DNA of 6,850 nucleotides, from contig JAPOYQ010000151.1 of NCBI GenBank assembly GCA_026706505.1, positions 1 to 6,850 on the forward strand, given 5' to 3'. A model generated the notes under the pieces. It ran no database searches and was not told the DNA's origin. It saw only the letters and a list, made by a program, of their open reading frames with translations. The position numbers were made by a program, and so were the translations under genes. Shown here one piece after another: positions 6,053 through 6,850 of this stretch (position 1 is the stretch's first letter; each line of letters opens with the position of its first letter). Source of the stretch: Gemmatimonadota bacterium (GTDB lineage: Bacteria > Latescibacterota > UBA2968 > UBA8231).

Positions 6053-6468
6053 GCGCAGCAGCTATCTTCTTCACCAGAATCGCGAGGAGAGCAGGCACGC
6101 TCCGTCGGCTTGTCATTGATGATGCGATACCACTCCCAACGCAAGCCTTGCGGATCGCTCGACCAGACTTTGTTCTGCGTCGCGTGGCAACAGGTTTCGT
6201 TCCGCTGCACTTCAGTCAAAATGCCCGCGTTCCGCAGTCGTTGCTCGGCGTCGCTCACCTCGGCTTCTGCAAACGCTTCGACGCCTAGATGGTTGAGGCG
6301 TTCTGCCGCCTCTGGATTCTCAAATAGCACCAACTTCAACGGCGGTTGATCGATGGCAAAGTTGGCATAACCGGGATGCCGCTTGTGAGGCTTGGCGTTA
6401 AAAAGTTCACCGTAATAAGCGATGGCTTCATCCAAATCACTGACGTTCAGGGCCAATTGCAAACGCAT
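6049..6468 (-). CDS. arsI: ArsI/CadI-family metalloenzyme (putative C-As lyase, glyoxalase fold)
   Basis: This 139-residue protein has the vicinal-oxygen-chelate (glyoxalase/bleomycin resistance) fold: LALNVSDLDEAIAYYGELF, then the strand with His60 (LNHLGVEAF), then VWSSDPQGLRWEWY. ArsI enzymes use Fe(II) and O2 to cleave the C-As bond of trivalent methyl or aromatic arsenicals, yielding As(III). The expected pieces are present with family-like spacing: Gln4, His60 and Glu112 as candidate iron ligands, and the vicinal pair Cys93-Cys94 (NETCCHA) for arsenic binding. A second vicinal pair, Cys137-Cys138, sits in a polar C-terminal tail with Cys126. A strong Shine-Dalgarno AAAGGAG (6475-6481) lies 6 nt before ATG. 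It is the first gene of an operon with the sigma factor. The alternative is a CadI-type cadmium-induced protein of the same family; no other ars gene is in view. Confidence 0.84.
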   Translation of the reverse strand: MRLQLALNVSDLDEAIAYYGELFNAKPHKRHPGYANFAIDQPPLKLVLFENPEAAERLNHLGVEAFAEAEVSDAEQRLRNAGILTEVQRNETCCHATQNKVWSSDPQGLRWEWYRIINDKPTERACSPRDSGEEDSCCA

Positions 6469-6600
6469 AACTCGCTCCTTTCATTATCCTTGTAACCAGT
6501 AAGACGCAAGCGACCAGAAAAGGACGCAAAAAATACTGCCTCGTAACGTAGGAATATATAACTCTTTAGTATTGCCAACAGGAGACACAGAGAATCGATT
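6469..6600. promoter_or_regulatory. Divergent intergenic region between arsI and the enolase-superfamily gene
   Basis: These 132 nt separate divergent genes and should hold both promoters. It is the most AT-rich stretch of the window, with TATATA at 6555-6560 and an A run near 6528-6533. GTAAC occurs twice on the + strand (6492-6496 and 6543-6547). On the reverse strand TTGGCA (6573-6578) and TATATT (6553-6558) resemble -35 and -10 boxes, but their 14-nt spacing is too short for a good sigma-70 promoter. No ArsR-type palindromic operator is obvious. Confidence 0.45.
6475..6481 (-). promoter_or_regulatory. Strong Shine-Dalgarno site of arsI
   Basis: AAAGGAG on the reverse strand, 6 nt before ATG at 6468. 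It is the strongest ribosome site in the window and suggests high translation of arsI when the operon is induced. Confidence 0.75.
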
Positions 6601-6850
6601 GTGAAAATCACAGCCATCAAACTCTCGGTTTTTGAGCTTCCAGCTACTACCCCGCTCTTCGATCTAGAACAAGTCCCCTACGGCCATCGCACCCGCTGGC
6701 GGGCCTGCGGCCACCGCCGCGCCGAGGCCCCCATCCACGTGCTACACGTGCTGACCGACGAAGGCTTGGAGGGCATCTGCACGGTCGGCGACGCCCGCTA
6801 CCAGACCATGCGCCGCGAGGAGCTGGAGGCTCTGCGAATCATGGCCGTCG
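6601..6850 (+). CDS. Enolase superfamily protein (mandelate racemase/muconate lactonizing enzyme type), 3' end off window
   Basis: The reading frame is open from GTG at 6601 to the right edge, giving 83 complete codons. The N-terminus reads (M)KITAIKLSVFELPATTPLF, then APIHVLHVLTDEGLEGICTV. That is the usual pattern of the N-terminal capping domain of MR/MLE enzymes, with the strand-turn TDEG(L)EG motif. The barrel domain with the metal-binding Asp/Glu/Glu and catalytic Lys/His lies outside the window, so the substrate (sugar acid, dipeptide or other carboxylate) cannot be told. The first in-frame ATG would be codon 66 and would delete the domain, so GTG is preferred. AGAGAA (6589-6594) at 6 nt, or AGGAG (6580-6584) at 16 nt, may serve as the ribosome site. 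Divergent from arsI. Confidence 0.82.
   Translation, partial: MKITAIKLSVFELPATTPLFDLEQVPYGHRTRWRACGHRRAEAPIHVLHVLTDEGLEGICTVGDARYQTMRREELEALRIMAV

Noticed and set aside
6481..6505. A reverse-strand -10 GATAAT near the arsI start
   Set aside because: Transcription would start within the Shine-Dalgarno sequence, leaving no usable leader.
6553..6578. Sigma-70 promoter for arsI (TTGGCA / TATATT)
   Set aside because: The boxes look good alone, but the 14-nt spacer is too short to call a promoter.

Overview
The window is a moderately GC-rich, gene-dense bacterial stretch with no rRNA, tRNA, CRISPR array or insertion sequence that I can see. The gene mix is a divergent Nramp-like transporter, a sugar-phosphate isomerase-like TIM barrel, class I FBPase, an enolase-superfamily enzyme and a SigZ-like ECF sigma factor. 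It would suit a Planctomycetota-like or other environmental heterotroph, but nothing here fixes the phylum and I hold that placement loosely.

Layout. (1) 1-4007 is a leftward block of three genes. A TIM-barrel isomerase/epimerase-like protein (3189-4007) is followed after 125 nt by a divergent Nramp-family membrane protein (1726-3063). That is followed after only 15 nt by a large restriction-modification protein (1-1710) that runs off the left edge and is truncated just after its SAM-binding motif. (2) 4008-4121 is a divergent intergenic region with a long imperfect palindrome. (3) 4122-5463 is a rightward pair: class I fructose-1,6-bisphosphatase (fbp), then a small antitoxin-like HTH protein. 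(4) 5441-6468 is a leftward two-gene operon. An ArsI/CadI-type metalloenzyme (arsI) is translationally coupled by an ATGA overlap to a SigZ-type ECF sigma factor with a cysteine-rich tail. The sigma gene also overlaps the small HTH gene tail to tail by 23 nt. (5) 6469-6600 is a divergent intergenic region. (6) From 6601 an enolase-superfamily gene starts with GTG and runs off the right edge.

How the genes work together. The arsI-sigma pair looks like a self-contained organoarsenical or heavy-metal response unit. fbp is housekeeping gluconeogenesis. The TIM-barrel and enolase-superfamily enzymes suggest carbohydrate or sugar-acid catabolism. The restriction-modification gene is a defence function whose other half lies outside the window.

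I found no wholly new system that I can defend. The best leads are the arsI-sigma operon, the Nramp homologue that has lost both canonical metal-binding motifs, and the palindrome upstream of fbp.
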